NCBI RefSeq assembly: GCF_036373705.1
Contig: NC_089858.1
Coordinates: 35,640,249 to 35,704,248 of the forward strand
Length of the DNA: 64,000 nt
Direction of reading: 5' to 3'
Origin: Amia ocellicauda
Taxonomy: Eukaryota; Chordata; Actinopteri; Amiiformes; Amiidae
The position numbers were made by a program, and so were the translations under genes. The notes beneath the pieces were generated by a model that had not been told where the DNA came from, searched no databases, and saw only the letters and a list, made by a program, of their open reading frames with translations. This document shows, in pieces, positions 36,131 through 49,070 of this stretch (positions within the stretch are counted from its first letter, which is position 1; each line of letters opens with the position of its first letter).

Positions 36131-37737
36131 CAGTGCATCCGGAAAGTATTCACAGCGCTTCACTTTTTCCACATTTTGTTATGTTACAGCCTTATTCTTT
36201 AAATTGATTAACTTCATTATTTTCCTCAAAATTCTACAAACAATACCCCATAATGACAACGTGAAAGAAGTTTGTTTGAAATCTTTGCAAATTTATTAAA
36301 AATAAAAAACAAAAAAAGCACATGTACATAAGTATTCACAGCCTTTGCCATGACACTCAAAATTGAGCTCAGGTGCATCCTGTTTCCACTGATCATCCTT
36401 GAGATGTTTCTACAACTTGATTGGAGTCCACCTGTGGTAAATTCAGTTGATTGGACATGATTTGGGAAGGCACACACCTGTCTATATAAGGTCCCACAGT
36501 TAACAGTGCATGTCAGAGCACAAACCAAGCCATGAAGTCCAAGGAATTGTCTGTAGACCTCCGAGACAGGATTGTATCGACGCACAGATCTGGGGAACTG
36601 TACAGAAAAATGTCTGCAGCATTGAAGGTCCCAATGAGCACAGTAGCCTCCATCATCCGTAAATGGAAGAAGTTTGGAACCACCAGGACTCTTCCTAGAG
36701 CTGGCCGCCCAGTAAACTGAGCGATCGGGGGAGAAGGGCCTTAGTCAGGGAGGTGATCAAGAACCCGATGGTCACTCTGACAGAGCTCCAGCGTGTCTCT
36801 GTGGAGAGAGGAGAACCTTCCAGAAGAACAACCATCTCTGCAGCACTCCATCAATCAGGCCTGTATGGTAGAGTGGCCAGACGGAAGCCACTCCTCAGTA
36901 AAAGGCACATGACAGCCCACCTGGAGTTTGCCAAAAGGCACCTGAAGGACTCTCAGACCATGAGAAACAAAATTCTCTGGTCTGATGAAACAAAGATTGA
37001 ACTCTTTGGCCTGAATGGCAAGCGTCATGTCTGGAGGAAACCAGGCACCGCTCATCACCTGGCCAATACCATCCCTACAGTGAAGTATGGTGGTGGCAGC
37101 ATCATGCTCTGGGGATGGTTTTTCAGCGGCAGGAACTGGGAGGATCGAGGGAAAGATGAATGCAGCAATGTACAGAGACATCCTTGATGAAAACCTGCTC
37201 CAGAGCGCTCTGGACCTCAGCCTGGGGCGAAGGTTCATCTTCCAACAGGACAACGACCCTAAGCACACAGCCAAGATAACAAAGGAGTGGCTACAGGACA
37301 ACTCTGTGAATGTCCTTGAGTGGCCCAGCCAGAGCCCAGACTTGAACCCGATTGAACATCTCTGGAGAGATCTGAAAATGGCTGTGCACCGCCGTTCCCC
37401 ATCCAACCTGATGGCTCTTGAGAGGTCCTGCAAAGAAGAATGAGAGAAACTGCCCAAAAATAGGTGTGCCAAGCTTGTAGCATCAGACTTGAGGCTGTAA
37501 TTGGTGCCAAAGGTGCTTCAACAAAGTATTGAGCAAAGGCTGTGAATACTTCTGTACATGTGCTTTTTGTGTTTTTTATTTTTAATACATTTGCAAAGAT
37601 TTCAAACAAACTTCTTTCACGTTGTCATTATGGGGTATTGTTTGTATAATTTTAAGGAAAATAATGAATTTAATCCATTTTGGAATAAGGCTGTAACATA
37701 ACAAAATGTGGAAAAAGTGAAGTGCTGTGAATACTAA
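36131..37737 (+). mobile_element. Tc1-like transposon, inactivated
   Basis: The left inverted repeat starts cagtgcatccggaaagtatt at 36131, preceded by TA. A matching inverted terminal region occupies about 37555-37737, but its last ~15 bases at the outer edge are replaced by unrelated sequence. The transposase is split over three frames: 36532-36720 (paired DNA-binding part, MKSKELSVDLRDR), 36753-37187 (with SDETKI) and 37087-37443 (with [11 protein letters not shown] and [11 protein letters not shown]). All three catalytic positions are present, but at least two frameshifts and a stop prevent expression. It lies in ADD2 intron 1. Confidence 0.93.
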
Positions 37738-39653
37738 TATGTGTGTGTTTGTGTCTATATGTGCATGTTTAAGTGTATATGTGCACATTCATGTGTATAT
37801 TTGCATGTTTATATGTGTATTCATGTGTCTAGGGTTAGCAACAGTCAGCAGTGTGGTAGTGGTAGAGGGAACATGTTGTTTACTGTTAATGAAGAGCGGG
37901 AGAGAGAGAGAGGAATATTTCACTCTGAAAGTCTGGGGGGAAAAAACCCTTCTGCAGAGTGGAGATAAAGAGCCACACCCATCCCTCTCCTTCTCTCTCA
38001 CTCTCTCTCCTACTCTCTTCTCCCCTTGTTCCCCGATCTCGATCTCTTGCTCTATCCTTCTGCAACTGCCCATCTCAAGAAGGATGCAGAAAGCTGCCTG
38101 TATCTCAGCACGCGTTCACCGCAGAGTGTGAGAGACAGAGCGAGAGAGCAGCTCCGGGCTGCTCCTCATGCTGCGTCTCATCACACTCTGCCACAGCAGG
38201 GACAGGCTCCGGGGTGGGCCCCTGCTGAAGGTGGGCCCCTGACTCCCTGTCATCCCCCCAGCCTGCGGTGCTGTTGTGGAGTTGTATATGTAGCATGAGT
38301 CTTAACTACTGAACTCCTGCAGCAGGTTTGCACATATCACACCCCCCTGGCTCTCCCAGTCAGACTCCCCCCTTGAGCAGCTGTTCCCAGTGCCAAACCC
38401 GTCACTAAGGAGGCACCCATATGGAACAACTCAAATTGTTAATATATTCTAGATGGGGAACAATGCATAGATTTATTTAATATATTGTGAAAGTATATTT
38501 TAGAAATTAACCTCAATCTAAATTAATCTACATAATTATATTGTTATATATATATATATAACAGACAAAAATACATGTAAAATATATCCCATGTATTTTA
38601 AACACATATACAAAAAATAGACTTTTGGCTCAATAATTCGGGGGGAAGGGACACCAGTGGTGGCTCTCTAAGTGACGAGCCCCCCCACCATCCCGCCCGG
38701 CCCTCCGCCCCCCCGAGCGCCTTAGCGGAGACTCTGCACATCTCCGAGCTCTGCGGCTCCACTTTAAAAGCCTGCAGTCTCCCAGCACCAGACAGCCAGG
38801 GCCAGGGAGAGGGCGGGGGGGCCTTAATGGCAGCTCCTGCCACTGCTGAGTGATGGGAGTTATGTGAGGAAGATCCTCAAGATCCACAGCGCCTCTCAAG
38901 CACTCTCTCTCACTCTCTCTCTCTGTCTGTCTCTTCTCTGTCAGCTGCTTCATTGAACTTATTATCTATTGTCTAAGCCCATCTCCCACCTTAAAGAGCT
39001 GTTTTTGTCCATGGGTTGCCAATAGTTGGCCAGGAGGCTCCAGTGTTGAAGAACACATTCCTGGTTTGATCACTGAGGTCTTGGAATACAGCACAGCCAT
39101 TGACTGTGAACCTTGTTGCTTTGACAGAAACCCATCTGATAAATTAAATGATGATTATTAATCAATTCAATGCAGATTTTAACCCAAGTGCACTCGCACG
39201 TGTGCTGTGAGATAGTTATGAAGTTAATTCTCCCACACCCTGGACAAAAAGCATCAGTCAGGCGATGGAATGGCCTGTCTAAAAAGTCGGGTAGCCTAGC
39301 ATGATCATAGACTGCAAACCCCCCCCATGTCAAGCGTCTCTGTCCATACCTTCAGGGTCGTCCTTCCTGGTGCTGTGTGCTCCCCTGTGAGAAACCTGCA
39401 CTGGAGTCCACTGTTGCTGCATTGAGCTCCCACAGTAACACACAGACACTCAGACACACGCGCACTACACTGGCATGGCCTCCGCCCCACAGACGCTCAG
39501 GCCTGATTATAACCTGTTACAGCCATGCCCCTCCTTCCCCCAGCTCACAGGGCGAGTGGCTGGGTTGTGCAGGTCCTTCCCTCCCTCTCCCTTCATCTCT
39601 CTCTATGCCCCAGCCTGAAGTCAGGACAGGCACACTGATGTTTTTTTATTGTG

Positions 39654-40056
39654 TTTTTACTACAGTAAAGCACACTGCAACACACTACACTTTACTGTTT
39701 TTATACCACAGTACATCACACTACACTTTACTGTGTTTATACCAAGAAACACAACACTACACTTGACTGTGTTTTTACTACAGTACACCACACTACACTT
39801 TACTGTGTTTATACCACACCACACTACAGCTTACTGTGTTTATACTACACCACACTACAATTTACTGTTTATACCACAGTATATCACACTGCACTTTACT
39901 GTATTTTTACTACAGTACAACATACTACACTTTACATACAACAGTACCCAACACTACACTTAAGTGTGTTAATACCACAGTACACCACACTGCACTTTAC
40001 TGTGTTTATAGCACACTACACTTCACTGTGTTTTTACTACAGTACACCACACTACA
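39654..40056. repeat. minisatellite of ~36-base units
   Basis: About eleven diverged copies of a unit around actacactttactgtgtttat, each ending in a ccacagtacacca-type phrase. Open frames in all three phases come from the repeat itself. Confidence 0.9.
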
Positions 40057-42128
40057 GGTGTAGGGTGTGCAGGTCAGAGGCCCTGCTCAAATTCGAACCA
40101 CGCTGTCCCTGGCACACCTCCGAATGCTCCACACCACATAGATCCACCCAGTACAGCAACAATCCCGCTACGCCAAAAGACCAGTCTCCTGACGCAGGAC
40201 ATTTATCCACTCTACTAAATTCAGAGGGATTGTGTCACCATAACAAGTTCATGTACACAACAGGCCACATTACAAAAGCCAGTCATGGGCAGTGTTTTAC
40301 AAAGGTTTTACAAAGGTCCTAGAATTGCACTGGGAGGTAAAAGGTTTTTACGCAGAACATCTCGATTGAGTGATTGTGTGATCGTTATAATAATATCTAG
40401 AATTTACAGTATCTGAAGATACTTTGCAGGTGACAGGACTTTTAGCACAATCTATTATTGGATATGTATTATTCTTATTAATAATAATGATAGTAATTGA
40501 AGTAGTAGTAGAGAATAGAATAGAATTCCAGTGTGGAGAAGTATGCATCAGAAACAGTATGTTAAAGTAAGTAAGCCGTTAAGTTAAGCAGTATAATAGC
40601 AGGTTTACATGATAGTATGTACATCATTACAGTTGTTTTAGTATTGTTTTGTTTATTTATTGTGAAAAAAAACATTCAAAATGATTCTGAGATCTCGTGT
40701 GGACAGTTGAGTCCTGTTTCTACTTCATGATTGTAATTGTGAATGCAGACATCAGATGCTGATGCAGTCGAGTGTGTGAGTGTCAGTGTGTTTGGTTGTT
40801 TGGTAAAGGGGACTGGGGGGGATTCGCAGCTGGTAAATTTGCATGACTGAACACACCCTCCCTTTCAACCCCTGCTCATGTGCCTCTCCCCTGGGACAGA
40901 GCTAGTGAGAGGGGTGTGTCTCTTGTGAGCAGCGGGGTGGGGAGGCAGTCATTGTACAGAGAAACAGGCAACCCAGGCACCCAGCTGGAGACACACACTG
41001 AAGTCTGACCAGCCCGCTGTGCGGCTGGTATTACCTGGGAGGCAGGGATGGAGGGGTTTTCACAGAGGGGTCTCCCATTGATAGACATAGGTAATACAGA
41101 CAGACAGACAGACAGATAGGTGGAAGAATAGCCCCCACACCCTGGTCAATAGCTGCTTTGTGAATTCAAGACTCCAGAGCCCAGCAGTCTGATAATATGT
41201 TAGAAGATGTAAATACTGCGTCTCTGTCCCGGTGCAGATGGGTTCCGGTGCCCCTGCCTTTGTTCTCACATGCCTGAGGCAGAGAGCTGGTGCAACCAAC
41301 CCTAACCCAACCCTCAGCCCACAGAGAGGGGAGGGAGAGGGAGACAAATGCACAGAGGGAACGATGCCAGGCATACAATTACAAGATTAATGTCTGTATC
41401 GATCAGGAATTTAAACCTTGCGGACAGCATAACAGATACAGTCCTCTCAATGGCAGGAAGGAGGGCGTGGACTAAATGGGGGGTGGGGGGTTGCAGGGGA
41501 GGGTGGGGCCTGGGGGCTAGATCTGTGTGGTATGGGGCTGCCAGTGGGGCAGCTGTACTGTAGTGTGTGTGTTTCAATGGGGAGGTGAAGGGGGGTAGAT
41601 GGATGGGACACACAATGGAACTGTTAAATAATCCTATGCATTTTCGCCAGCCCTGAGCCCAAGCTCCACACCCCAACCCCCAACGCTGCAGACTGTACTG
41701 TTGTTTTGGGTTTTGTTTCCTCTCAAAAGACAATTATTTTACATTTTATGGTTTTAGTACTAGTGAAAGGTGCATAACACAAACAAACAACATCAGAGTG
41801 ACTCACTCTCTCTCTCTCTCGCTCTCATTCCCTTCAGGTACAGAGATACAGTGAGTCAAAGCCTCCTGCCTTGTCCCCCATTCCCAACACCCACCCAGGT
41901 AACAAGTCAGGATGCAAGTGTGGCAGATACTTTGTTATTACAGATCTCTGTGCGTCTCCCTGCCTGTCTGTCCATCTGTTTGTGTGTCCCTCTCATCTGT
42001 CTTTCTATCTGTGCTTCTGTCTCCAGACTGTCATCTCTCACTGACAGGAAAACCCTGTTTCTGCACCCACTCTTTGGAAGCAGACTTTATTTAGAAACGT
42101 CTGTCTCTTGGGACTCTTTTAAGTGTCA

Positions 42129-42132
<4 letters not shown>

Positions 42133-42211
<79 letters not shown>
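42133..42211. repeat. long AT microsatellite
   Basis: About 39 uninterrupted AT units. Confidence 0.97.
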
Positions 42212-42214
<3 letters not shown>

Positions 42215-42651
42215 TAAACTGTTAAATAATGTATGTATTTCTCCTGCTCTAATTAGTTCTATTTTAAATAGTTTCCACTCCCTTGACCTAGTAATGGCTA
42301 CGGATTTCTTCTCTTGTCCAAAATGGGTCTCCCATCTCTGTCTTTAAATCAGTGTTAAGTGCCTTACATAACCTAATGGGAAATACCACACAGACAGACA
42401 GACAGACAAACAGATAGATAGATATCTATAGAAACTAAGGATACATAGATGGATAAATAGACAGATAGACAAATAGCAATAAATATAGAAAACTATAGAT
42501 AGACAATTATATACATCAGCCAGAAATACAAATAGATATATAGATAGACAGATATTTGCATAGACAAATAAATAGATTGATAAATAGAAGAATGAGTGGA
42601 TGGTTGTGGCTCCGGGTGCCTGTACAGTAGCACACTCACACACACACTTGT

Positions 42652-42652
<1 letters not shown>

Positions 42653-42681
<29 letters not shown>
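42653..42681. repeat. CA microsatellite
   Basis: About fourteen CA units. Confidence 0.95.
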
Positions 42682-42683
<2 letters not shown>

Positions 42684-44460
42684 CTCGTTCAGACGCAGAC
42701 AGGCCATTCATATCCTGGCTGCAGCTTGCCTACACTCAGCGAACTGCGTCAGTCTGCCTCCTCACCCACACCGTCAGCCCACGCTGCAATGGGGAGACAG
42801 CCCAAAACACATAAGAGGGGGAGAGAGAAGATGAGGGTAGAGAGAGAGAGAGAGATCGAGAGAGGAAAAGAAGAATGAAAGGGAAAAAATTCAAAGGGAG
42901 GGAAGGAAGAGGAAAGTTAGAGAACAGAAAGTGATACAGAAGAAGAAAGAAAGCAGGAAATAGCAAGCACTTCTGTGCATCTTCTACAGGCAGCAGAGAC
43001 TCAAGCCTGGCCCAAACAGGCAGGGGTCTCCCATAGCACACAGCCCCTGAGCCCTGTCTGTCTGTCTGTCTGTTTGTCTGACTCTTTGTCTCATTCTCTT
43101 CCTCCAAGAGCAGCCGCTCCCTCTCCTCCTTCACTCTCTCTCCTCCCTCTGTGTGAAACAGGGAGTGTTTTTCTGTCTCTCAGTTACATTTCCCCAGCGC
43201 CTGAGCTGCTCCAGGGGCTGGGGATTGGCATTGCAGAAAACGCATAAATAGTTTTCATTTATTTATTTATGTATCTATTTACTTACTTACTTTCTTATTT
43301 TATATATTTACTATTGTTGTTCCTTCTCTGTGCTGAACTCTTCCACCTCCATAATCCACTTCTGCTGTGCGGAAGGCGTGTATGATAATAATAATGATAA
43401 TAACAAAATAATTATAATGATATACAAATATGTTTGCTCATAAGTAAGCAAACTCCAGACTGGACTCAACTCTTGCAGAGGTTGCACCTGCAGCTCAGCC
43501 CCTCACAGCTGATGGAAGTTGTGTGTCTGTGCCCCACCTGTGTGTCCCTGCTGCCCTGTATGGTACAACCCCCTCTGCTGTGTTGGCAGTAGCTGGACTG
43601 AAACATAGGGACCACAGAAATGCTCAGACAGACAGGCCCGTGGTGAGTAAATAACATGTGCCACGCCAAACGGCATTGTGACAGAATAGGGCATTGGCAC
43701 TGACAGAGAATAGCTGGGCGAATATTCAAATTGGCAGAGGGAGGGGTCTTGTTGTTTATTTTGTTCAGTGCTGGGGCATCTGGCCTCCTTGAGGCTCTGA
43801 TCACTAAATGTGTCACATGAGGCGTGCATTAGTCCTGTATTTCACCGAGAAAAAAATGAAAATACAAAATATATATCCCAACTTGTGCAAAAGGTTCATA
43901 TTTTCTGATTCTTTGGTAAATAATTACTATATAAAGTCAACATCCTTATACAATTAATCCCAAACGACCACAAAAACAGCAGGGACTCTGATATCCAATT
44001 AGGCCTTTTCGTAATCTTAAAACACACACGTTGCTAGGTTATGGGTTACGGGTGGTAGAATCGCTCTGTACTGACGGTGACAGTAAGAGCAATAGTGAAA
44101 GCGGTTTAAATACGGCACAGATGAGCTGAACCCGCCAGGGGGCTTAACGTTTCATTGTCCTCCTCACCCCCCGCCTCTCCGCCGCCGACCCAGCGAGCTG
44201 CCTTTCCTCCCTCCATCCGACACTCCCTCCCCGGCGCTGCCGTCCTGCGGGCTGCGAGCTGCTTAGCAACCAACACAGGCGGCTCAGCATCAGCACCACA
44301 GCAGCCGCACGCAGGGCCTCGTCCCAGAGGATCCCCGTCTGTTCACACACATCAGTATTCATACAATACCAAACAAACCATTCATTCTCTCTCACAGATG
44401 TATTATAAATAGGTCACCCCTTCAAATTCGGTATATCTATTTCCTATAGTCTAGCTATTA

Positions 44461-44462
<2 letters not shown>

Positions 44463-44498
<36 letters not shown>
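44463..44498. repeat. AAT microsatellite
   Basis: About twelve AAT units. Confidence 0.95.
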
Positions 44499-44500
<2 letters not shown>

Positions 44501-45323
44501 ATCATAAATAAAACCCATTTGTATCTCATTTCAAATAAGATCTGAAAGCTGCAGGGATTTCACTGGCCATTCCTCGCTCTGCCACAGCACAGTAGTAAAA
44601 TGCCACACATCGCTCTTAAACAACATGGATAGTGCCATTCATCCTCAACGCCTCCGACAGGACCAAATGCTTTGCAGAGACGACCCCAACGCTATTCGCA
44701 ACGTTTGCCGTTGTATCTGCAATTGAAATGCGCCGACAAAGATACAAAAAAATACAAATAGAAGTGGCATTACTTTCGGCTAGGCGAGGGGGGAGACTGG
44801 AGATAAGTGACAATGCGCACAGATGGAGCAATTCGCCGCGGTGTCGCCGAGCCCCGGGATGCTGGAACAGGCAATAAATCAGCAGCGCAGCGACGCCGGC
44901 CCTCGGTGCGCACAGCCTGCGGGCAGCACTGGAGCGACGGCAGGGCGCTATATAGCCCGCATGGTAGACAGGCTCCAAACAAGAGCCCCGTCCTTTGTAC
45001 TGTACAACAACACACGCAGCCTCCATTGTACTGTACAACACCACATCAGCACCGAGAAAGCACAGACACAGCCAATGATAACGATATATGAACATTCACA
45101 TCGCTATCGCATTGATCTTGCAGAGATGCCCTGTCGCCCCCTCGCTCATATTGCAGGAGCTCCAATACCAGGAATGCCGTGATTATAACAATGGTGCAAT
45201 CTTCCACCAAACCACCAAAGACACGACACGGTATCAGAAACGTCCCCTGTAACGCTCGGCGCATTACCGCAGAGACAGGTTATGGATAACGGTCTGGCTT
45301 TTCGCGAAATGAGCGCCGCTTAC

Positions 45324-45500
45324 CTTGTTACAGCATCCCCCGAGCCTCCTCCTGGCTGGCAATCTGGAAAAGGCAGTCCTTGCTATTGCTGGATGTTGCT
45401 GGGGTTCAGGGTGGGGGTATTTGGCGAGTGCTTGGTGTCTGGTGACGCCGGCCCTCACACGAGCAGCCCGCAGCGCGCGCCTGTCCTCGCCCCACGCCGT
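45324..45500 (-). other. probable non-coding first exon of ADD2
   Basis: The 3' edge at 45324 is set by a near-consensus donor, ctgtaacaag|gtaagc. The 5' edge is not known; 45500 is a guess within the CpG-rich block. The exon would join to the acceptor at 34602. Just before the donor it contains a minimal upstream frame, ATG CTG TAA. Confidence 0.45.
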
Positions 45501-45830
45501 CCCCCGCGCGGGTGCGCCGCGAGCTCCGGCCACGCCTGCGTGTTCGCGCCACCGACCGCGCTGGGGTCACAGGGGCGGGTGTGCTAACCTTCTGCTCACG
45601 GCACGGCTGTTAGCACTGCTGTACGAGTATTACCGCTACCAGATGAAAAGCTCCGTGCGATTGCATTTGCGTTTCTCCGTCGCTTTGCAGGCAATGCAGC
45701 ACCTCTGGTATTAGCGAAGCGCGACGGCGTGGATACGTGGGTTGCTGGAAAAGCTGCGCCGCACACCGCTGCCCTCTTGTGTCCCTTACTGGAAGCGAAT
45801 AGCTCGGGCATAGACGAGTAGAAAATGGCA

Positions 45831-47688
45831 TTTCAAGTTAAAAGCAGCGACCGGTCAACGTTATTATAGGTTGCAGGGGAAATGAAATATTGTTCAGCAG
45901 TCTTTTTTTCTAGGTGGTGCTCTGTAGGCTGGGCTTATTCACACGTTAGTATAAGAGTGTTGTGCTTATAAAGAGGGGGGTGGGGGCTTGGGGTTTGAAT
46001 TGGTTTCACATTTTATGGGACTGGCAGGTAGACAGGCAAGCATGGTCTCTGTACAGCAGATGAACACATTCCTCCTGAGCTCAGACTGCCCCACTGACCG
46101 GCAGACCAGCCATATGTATCAAACTGCGGATGGACTGCAGAAGGAGGGTTGGGGTGGGAACCTCAGTTCTGGGGGGCTTCTGGTCTTCTGGTTCTTGTTC
46201 CACCTCAGTTACTAAATTAACTGAACCACTGTCTCAGTTAGGCTAAGTTAAGATTTGTGCATAATATTTTTGTTTTCATTTATTTTACAGATTATTATTT
46301 TTTGTTTCTTTAAAAAGAGGGTTATTGAGGTTATACGGGTTGATTTGAATTCTGATCTGTACAATGACTTCATTCATGAGGTTGAACTAAACACAGCAAC
46401 CCCAGCAGCCCCCAAGGACTGGAGTCTCCCAGCCCTGCAGGAGCCCGACCGCCGAGGTCTCGAGCGGGCCGGTGCTGCTGTACTATACAGTGAGTGGGAC
46501 CTCCTTGCTGTGGGAATCAGACAGGGGGGGCACAGTAAGCAGTCTCAAACTGTGCTCTGATCAACCGGTTTATTGACAGATGCTTGATAAACAACTGATG
46601 AGTAACACGCAGCCAACAATGCACAACAGAACTCAGAAGTACAAAAAATAGATATAAATATATACACAGTAACTTTCACTCAAAATTGATAACTTTAAAT
46701 AAGTCAAAACATTTGCATTGTCCACTAGCTTCACAAGAAAAATATAAACACATTCAATAAATAATAATAACGAATGGAGATTCCTTCCGGCACAGACCCT
46801 GAAAGAGAAGTCAAAAGACAAAGGAAGTATTAACTGTCAGAAGTCATTTGTTTCTGATCTGTATTTAATGGATTGATTGAAGACACAAGGGCCTCAGAAC
46901 TCCAGGTTCTTCTTTTTGTATTCCATATCAGTTCCTAAATTATGTTCTTAATCAGGTGGAGTTAATATTTACTTAATCATTGTATTTCTTTATTTTACAG
47001 CTGAAAGCTCAAATCATTGCATTTGAACATTTCATATTACTCTCCACTAGGGGCACTATCACCTTAATGTCACTTATTATTCACATCAATTATTCCTAAG
47101 GTTACCATGGGATTGCAATCCTATGGTTCCCAAACACTGAGCCCTGTTCAATGGATGTATGCAACCAGCTTATGCATGTTTGCCAATTAGCAGTCACTTA
47201 ATTAAGCTCAATTCAAGATCTGGATGTGCTAAAACCACCCACCCCCCTCCAGCAATGACACCTACCATACACTGTGCTCTTTTTTCATGGAGATACTGGG
47301 AAACGAGGCACTGCACACCATGCTCAGTTGGTCTGGAACATCTGCACATAATATTAAATTAAGTACAAATCGACTTTCAACATTTTAATAAACATTTACA
47401 CAGAACATGCACTGCAGTAAAGGGTTGCTATTAAACAGGGGGGGCAGCCCTGCTCCTGGGGGCCACACTCCCAGCTCTCCATAAATCACTCATCACTGGA
47501 CATCTGCAACACAGGGAAAATGGAGACTAACTGAGCCCAACAACTGGATCAATTAAGCAGGTAACGCAGAACGCATTGCGGCTCTGCAGGACCAGCTTTG
47601 CTTTTGGCTCTTAAAAAGCAGCAACTTTTGTGTCGTCTGTGAAAGTGTGAGGAAAATAAATAGTAATAATAGTAATTAAATAATAGTA
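45831..47688. other. ADD2-FIGLA interval and FIGLA 3' UTR
   Basis: Part is expected to be FIGLA 3' UTR: minus-strand AATAAA candidates are at about 46990 and 46570. Otherwise AT-rich single-copy-looking sequence. No protein-like frame or recognised mobile element was found. Confidence 0.45.
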
Positions 47689-47947
47689 TTAATGATAACG
47701 ATGCTTCTCCAGACAGCAGTGGAGGGCGAGAGGGTGCTGTACCAGGCTGTGCTCGGGGGGCAGCTGGATGATGTAGGTTGGCATGACGCAATGGTGCAGC
47801 AGCAGCGATGCCCCCCCCAGCTCTCCCCTGCAACCCGCCTCCGCCCCCATCAGCAGCCCGTTGCCCCCAGCAACGCCCGCCGCCATCATGGGAACCGCCA
47901 TCGTGATCCCCTCGGGCATCTCCGTCCCCACCACGCTCTCCAGCCTC

Positions 47948-48030
<83 letters not shown>

Positions 48031-49070
48031 TTGTCCTCTGTCCCAGTCCCCCCTCCAAAGATGTGGCCCAGCATGGTGCTCTAATCCTTAGCACCACCTT
48101 AGTACCTGACCTCCCCCATACCTGCGCCCCCCCGCTGTCCTGTAGTACCCCCAGCAGCAGGCGGATGTACTCAGCTGCAGCACGCAGGGTGTCCACCTTG
48201 CTGGGCTTGCGGTCCCGTGGCACAAGTGGCACCATCATCTTCAGAGTCGAGAACATGCTGTTCAGGTTCCGGATCTGTGTGTGGGGGGGGGGGGTGTTTT
48301 GTGTAAAACATCTGTACTCCCGTGTCACCCTACTGCACTGTCACTGTACTCTACTGCACTTCACTGCTGTGTCATTGTACTGTACTGTACTGCTGATTCA
48401 GGGTTACTGGCAGCAGGACCTCAGTTTTCCATCCCATCTAAACGATTGACATTCAGGTTAAGATTCCAGCAAATTACCCCGAAGCATTAGCAGTGGAAAG
48501 TGCAAAAGCAATTAAGCTAAAAGCCCGGATGTCTGGGCTCACTCTAAGCTCTCCTTCACAACCGGTCAGAAGAACTCGACAGCATTAATCCGGAAGCTTT
48601 TGAAAAGTGCTGGGGATCAATTTATGAAGTAAAATATACTTAAGCAAATACAGTCAGTCACTCCCTCCCCTCTCCCTATGCCTCAGCCCACCGTTTGCCA
48701 AAGAGCAGCAGCTCGACCGTGGCCTAAGGCCGTTATCAAAGAAACTTGAGCGTGTGAGAAAGCAACACGTTGCGGCCCGTGGTCATGAGCACAGGCGGAC
48801 GTGGAGCAGTCTCACCGTCATTAGCCGCAGCAGTATCCGCACGCATTGCCCTGCACACACCCGTACCCGCTGCCTCTCCTTGGCGTTGGCGAGCTGCCGC
48901 CTGCGGACGATGTCGTGCCAGTCCTCCGTGGACAGGTACCCCCCGCCGGGCGCGCGGCGGAAGCGCGTGATGGCCGCGGGGACGGGCAGCGCGCGGGCGC
49001 CCCGGGTCCTGTGCGCGAGGTCGCCCATGAGCTCGCGCTCCGGCACCAGCAGCAGCGCGTGCGCCGACAT
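47689..49070 (-). CDS. FIGLA: FIGLA, oocyte bHLH factor (factor in the germline alpha)
   Basis: Oocyte-specific class A-type bHLH transcription factor that binds E-boxes with E12/TCF3 and activates zona pellucida and primordial-follicle genes. Exons on the minus strand: 49070-48867 (204 nt), 48274-48122 (153 nt) and 47946-47689 (258 nt with stop), all phase 0, giving 204 aa. Residues about 56-119 form the b[16 protein letters not shown] in exon 1, then [37 protein letters not shown] in exon 2. The intron falls between basic region and helix 1. The C-terminal 85 aa have no known domain and end with [14 protein letters not shown] and a His-rich tail. The start was taken as the first in-frame ATG ([13 protein letters not shown]); its Kozak context is poor, and the ATG at 49028 is an alternative. 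The location next to ADD2 matches human 2p13.3. The exon 3 acceptor directly abuts a long CT microsatellite. Confidence 0.92.
47950..48027. repeat. GA/CT microsatellite at the FIGLA exon 3 acceptor
   Basis: About 39 GA units on the plus strand. On the FIGLA sense strand this is a CT tract ending ctctccag at the exon 3 boundary (47946). Confidence 0.97.

Larger units (their letters stand above)
37738..45323 (-). other. ADD2 intron 1, upstream part
   Basis: If the non-coding first exon near 45.3 kb is right, this is ADD2 intron 1. Otherwise it is an upstream spacer. It contains a minisatellite (39654-40056), a long AT microsatellite (42133-42211), CA (42653-42681) and AAT (44463-44498) microsatellites, a GATA/CAGA-rich patch at 42390-42590, and purine-rich stretches near 42830-42960. 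No open frame here resembles a protein family. Confidence 0.6.
44150..45830 (-). promoter_or_regulatory. CpG-rich block, candidate ADD2 promoter
   Basis: A clear rise in GC and CpG compared with the flanks, strongest at about 44.8-45.6 kb, roughly 10 kb upstream of the first coding exon of ADD2. It contains a strong minus-strand splice donor (acaag followed by gtaagc) at 45323. No TATA box stands out. Assignment to ADD2 is an inference from position and strand. Confidence 0.5.

Noticed and set aside
39649-40063. Overlapping frames in all three phases
   Set aside because: Artefact of a ~36-base minisatellite without stops.
40088-40100. tRNA or tRNA-derived SINE (B-box-like ggttcgaattt on the minus strand)
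   Set aside because: No convincing A box or cloverleaf could be built upstream.
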